This document shows, piece by piece, positions 5,477 to 7,654 of a stretch of 7,654 nucleotides of DNA. Origin of the DNA: Nanobdellota archaeon (GTDB taxonomy: Archaea; Nanobdellota; Nanobdellia; Pacearchaeales; GW2011-AR1); contig JAUYDD010000100.1 of assembly GCA_030704765.1 (NCBI GenBank), positions 1 through 7,654 of the forward strand, read 5' to 3'. The translations under genes were made by a program, and so were the position numbers. How positions within the stretch are numbered: position 1 is the stretch's first letter; the number at the start of each line of letters is the position of its first letter. The notes below the pieces were generated by a model. That model did no database searches and had not been told where the DNA came from. It was given only the letters and a program-made list of their open reading frames with translations.

Positions 5477-6681
5477 TTTTTCTTAATCACTTTATACACC
5501 TCATCACCTTTTCTGCATTTAGGCAGGATTATTCCTATGTTATCGCCTTTTCTTGCTTCTGATATAGCTTTATGCTCTATTTGCATGGATTCTACTTTAT
5601 GTCTTAATAATCCTGTTGTCTTACCAATTATATAGACTTCATCATTTATTTTCAGTTTTCCTGTGTTTAGTTTCAAGATAGCAACATTAATTTTATCATA
5701 ATAATGACTAATTTTTCCTAAGAATTCTTTTTTTTCTTTTGCTGAACTATTTTCTGTTTTTGAAAAATCATCATTAGTTGGTAAACCAAGATAAAAACCA
5801 GAGGAAAATCCTTTGTTATAAACTTTATTCAGTTCTTCTAAAAGTTCATTTATTCTTGTTTCTGACAGTTTATTGTCTATTGCTTCTCTATAGACTTTTG
5901 TTACAGTATAAACATATTCAGGCTCTTTATTCCTTCCTTCTATTTTAAATGCAATTGCACCAGATTTTTTTATTTTTTCAATAAAGGGCAAGGTGCAAAG
6001 ATCTTTTGCTGAAAAAATATAATTATTTTCTATTTTTAATTCATTTCCTTCAACATCCTTTACAGTGTAAGCTCTTCTGCAAGGATGAATGCATTTCCCC
6101 CTATTAGCTGATTCATTGAACAAGAACTGGCTTGTAAAGCATCTTCCTGAAATAGATACGCACATAGCACCATGACCAAATATTTCTATTGGAATTATTC
6201 TTGAAATATTTTTTATTTGATTGAGATTAAGCTCTCGTGCTAATACAATTCTTTTAGCACCAAGTTTCTTGAAAAATTTAGCTGACTCTATATTAGAAAC
6301 AGACATTTGAGTAGAAACATGGAATGGAATTTTATATTTTTTGCAAAGCATCATAACAGAAATATCAGAGCAGATTATAGCATCAACATATGGCTTAACT
6401 AATTTAACAACTTTCTCTATTCGAGAAAGTTCATTATCAAATATTATTGTGTTTAAAGTTAAATACTTCTTAACCTTATTTTCATTGCATAGTTTATTTA
6501 TTTTTGGCAAATCAGAAATTTTAAAATTCTTTGCTCTTATCCGCATATTAAATTCTTTTAGACCAAAATAAATAGCATCTGCACCTGCATCTATTGCTGC
6601 TTTTAGGCATTCAAAATCACCTGCTGGTGCTAGGAGTTCTATTTTTTTACGAACTTTCATATTTATTTTTTTATTCTTCAT
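5473..6681 (-). CDS. U32 family Fe-S protein (peptidase U32 / TrhP-RlhA-like)
   Basis: This 402-aa protein belongs to the U32 family, long annotated as a collagenase-like peptidase. Characterised bacterial members (TrhP, RlhA, UbiU/UbiV) act in tRNA, rRNA or ubiquinone hydroxylation. The TIM-barrel part begins with ELLAPAGDFECLKAAIDAGADAIYFG (split here: ELLAPAGDFE at 15-24, then AGADAIYFG at 32-40). The signature region has C174, C181, C197 and C201 around SGRCF, SANRGKC and HPCRRAY, followed by SAKDLC (C229). By comparison with UbiU, C174, C181, C197 and C229 are the likely 4Fe-4S ligands. Residues about 318-402 form the C-terminal beta-barrel domain. An RNA-modifying role is the more likely one here, but the substrate is unknown. 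The ATG at 6681 lies 25 nt after a TATA box; an in-frame ATG at 6660 is less well placed. Confidence 0.88.
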   Translation of the reverse strand: MKNKKINMKVRKKIELLAPAGDFECLKAAIDAGADAIYFGLKEFNMRIRAKNFKISDLPKINKLCNENKVKKYLTLNTIIFDNELSRIEKVVKLVKPYVDAIICSDISVMMLCKKYKIPFHVSTQMSVSNIESAKFFKKLGAKRIVLARELNLNQIKNISRIIPIEIFGHGAMCVSISGRCFTSQFLFNESANRGKCIHPCRRAYTVKDVEGNELKIENNYIFSAKDLCTLPFIEKIKKSGAIAFKIEGRNKEPEYVYTVTKVYREAIDNKLSETRINELLEELNKVYNKGFSSGFYLGLPTNDDFSKTENSSAKEKKEFLGKISHYYDKINVAILKLNTGKLKINDEVYIIGKTTGLLRHKVESMQIEHKAISEARKGDNIGIILPKCRKGDEVYKVIKKN

Positions 6682-6700
6682 AAATATAAAAGAATTATGA

Positions 6701-6710
6701 AATTTTTAAA
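6701..6710 (-). promoter_or_regulatory. TATA box of the U32 gene (leaderless)
   Basis: The minus strand reads TTTAAAAATT, centred 25 nt before the ATG at 6681. This supports the longer reading of the gene, whose mRNA would start at or next to the start codon. Confidence 0.55.
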
Positions 6711-6740
6711 GCTGTTGTTTATTTTGTTAGATGATTATTT

Positions 6741-7259
6741 TTACCAATTAGCATCTCCGACTTTTCCAATTCCTGCAGAAGTATTTCCTTCATAATGGTC
6801 TAAGACCTGGCTAGCTTTTTCTAATTTTCCATAGACAACTCTTTGCGCTTGTATTCTTGAAACTACGCGTCTTGGATTTTCAGAAAAAGTTGTTGGAATA
6901 TTAACCCGATAATCCCAGTCACATTGTTTTTTATCAGGAGCCCTGTATCTTGCAGCCCATGCATCAAAAGAATATTGTCCTGGTTTATTAATCTGAATAT
7001 CAAAGGTAATTCCTGTTGTTCTATACTCAAAAATATTCCTTTGCATTGTTTCATGCCTTGTTATTTTAACATCTTCACCAAATAATTGATAAGTGGTTTC
7101 ACAAGTTTTTGGTGGATGATATTTCCTGTCTAATTCATCTCCAATGCCTAATAATGTAGCGCTTCCTATCCCAATCCCTAAAAAAATCATAATATTTCTT
7201 ATTCTAAAAATTGGCTTTAATATTACGTCATCTATGTCTTTTAATGTTTCATTATCCAT
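6741..7259 (-). CDS. Single-span membrane protein with extracytoplasmic domain, function unknown
   Basis: I do not recognise this 172-aa protein. A charged cytoplasmic N-terminus (1-21, ending in FRIR) is followed by a glycine-rich hydrophobic span, IMIFLGIGIGSATLLGIG (23-40). The remaining 130 residues would lie outside. That part contains C53 and C113, which could form a disulfide, and alternating polar/hydrophobic stretches (ITFDIQINKPGQYSFDAW, DWDYRVNIPTTF) that suggest a beta-sandwich. The C-terminus is Gly/Asn rich (GNTSAGIGKVGDANW). The span could be an uncleaved anchor or a signal peptide. The gene has its own promoter and lies 59 bp upstream of the U32 gene on the same strand, with the U32 promoter in between, so they are probably separate units. 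Confidence 0.7.
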   Translation of the reverse strand: MDNETLKDIDDVILKPIFRIRNIMIFLGIGIGSATLLGIGDELDRKYHPPKTCETTYQLFGEDVKITRHETMQRNIFEYRTTGITFDIQINKPGQYSFDAWAARYRAPDKKQCDWDYRVNIPTTFSENPRRVVSRIQAQRVVYGKLEKASQVLDHYEGNTSAGIGKVGDANW

Positions 7260-7280
7260 TTTATATATAATATACTTAAA

Positions 7281-7290
7281 TATAAAAAGG
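7281..7290 (-). promoter_or_regulatory. TATA box of the single-span protein gene (leaderless)
   Basis: The minus strand reads AACCTTTTTATATTTAAG around this site. The box is centred about 25 nt upstream of the ATG at 7259, again the leaderless spacing. Confidence 0.55.
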
Positions 7291-7336
7291 TTTTTATTTT
7301 ATAGATTTTATGAATGTAAAAGAATTAGAAGGTTTA

Positions 7337-7510
7337 TTAAGCTGGTTGTTCTTGTAAAACTTTTTCTTGTCTTGTTATAAAGTCTGGTTCTCCTGTTAAA
7401 ACAAAATGGTTTATAGCATCGAGATTAACCATTTCCTCTAAAGCCAAATATCCTGTAGATTCTGATCTTAATCTAAATCCTAATCCAAATAAAAAAGGAG
7501 TTACAGTTAT
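7337..7510 (-). pseudogene. 5'-truncated reading frame of unknown protein, abutting the right repeat
   Basis: The minus strand carries 57 open codons ending in TAA (7337-7339). The translation looks protein-like: TPFLFGLGFRLRSESTGY, then ALEEMVNLDAINHFVLTGEP, then a polar end RQEKVLQEQPA. The frame is closed upstream by TAA at 7511-7513, which lies inside the repeat. The first open codon is ATA, where the repeat homology stops. The only in-frame starts are a TTG (codon 22) and an ATG (codon 27), which would discard the most coherent part, and no promoter fits them well. The simplest reading is the C-terminal end of a gene whose 5' part was removed or displaced when the repeat arrived. A genuine small protein starting at the TTG is the alternative. 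The family is not recognised. Confidence 0.5.
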
Positions 7511-7654
7511 TTAATTAATGTCAGAAATTAAACCACATCTTTTAAGACCAGCAAAATTATTTTTTGCGTACCTTACTTATTTTAATATGTAGAAAGCAAA
7601 AATAATTTTGGGGGTGCTCAAGAACCAAACACGCCATGGAATTTATTCCATGGT
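7509..7654 (-). repeat. Right copy of the palindrome-rich repeat
   Basis: This is the reverse-complement partner of the left repeat. The window stops inside its terminal palindrome, at the base equivalent to position 23 of the left copy, so the outer hairpin arm is missing here. The 59-nt imperfect hairpin lies at 7552-7610 and the CCATGG-bounded palindrome at 7634-7653. The inner, less conserved edge (7509-7535) abuts a reading frame with no start codon. A contig ending inside a repeat is the usual result of an assembler failing to resolve a multi-copy sequence, so more copies probably exist elsewhere in the genome (inference). Confidence 0.9.

Noticed and set aside
7144..7380. Plus-strand 78-codon frame near the right end
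   Set aside because: It is antisense to the start and promoter of the 172-aa gene and to the truncated minus-strand frame. The product is a hydrophobic low-complexity string with no promoter.
1..7654. Linear plasmid or virus with terminal inverted repeats or hairpin telomeres
   Set aside because: The ends are inverted and palindromic, but the interior carries uS10 and other chromosomal-type genes with no replication or virion genes. The left end also extends 22 bases beyond the point matching the right end. A contig broken at a dispersed repeat explains this better.

Overview
The window is an AT-rich, tightly packed archaeal chromosome fragment, most likely from a DPANN-type lineage (Woesearchaeota/Pacearchaeota-like; inferred, not proven). 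Three things support this: an archaeal-type ribosomal protein uS10, TATA boxes about 25 nt upstream of several start codons (leaderless transcription), and a very short, gene-dense layout with many lineage-restricted small proteins.

Layout. Positions 17-170 and 7509-7654 hold two copies of the same palindrome-rich repeat in opposite orientation, so the window is bounded by an inverted repeat. Positions 249-3337 form a three-gene plus-strand redox operon: a CCG-type Fe-S subunit, a GlcD-like FAD-linked oxidase with a long charged tail, and a small dicluster ferredoxin. Positions 3457-3765 (minus) encode uS10. A divergent promoter region separates it from a membrane-anchored thermonuclease with a lamin-tail-like domain (3881-4651, plus). 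That gene converges with a four-helix membrane protein (4648-5100, minus). Next comes a small putative zinc protein (5195-5476, plus) converging with a U32-family Fe-S protein (5473-6681, minus). Last are a single-span protein of unknown role (6741-7259, minus) and a 5'-truncated reading frame (7337-7510, minus) that runs into the right repeat.

How the genes work together. The redox operon looks like a 2-hydroxyacid dehydrogenase of the GlcD/GlcF kind in which the GlcF protein has been cut in two and the halves placed on either side of GlcD. It is not a textbook version. The GlcD homologue lacks the usual His/Asp/Asn/His metal motif of the family. The second CCG domain lacks its terminal CxxC. 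Both large subunits carry charged C-terminal tails ending in a shared DDD-x(1,2)-NRIL motif. These points make it the best candidate here for an undescribed variant system. The remaining genes are housekeeping (uS10, U32) or envelope-associated and appear to be independent transcription units.

The flanking repeats are the other notable element. They may be a dispersed repeat or mobile-element remnant, and they probably explain why the assembled sequence ends where it does.
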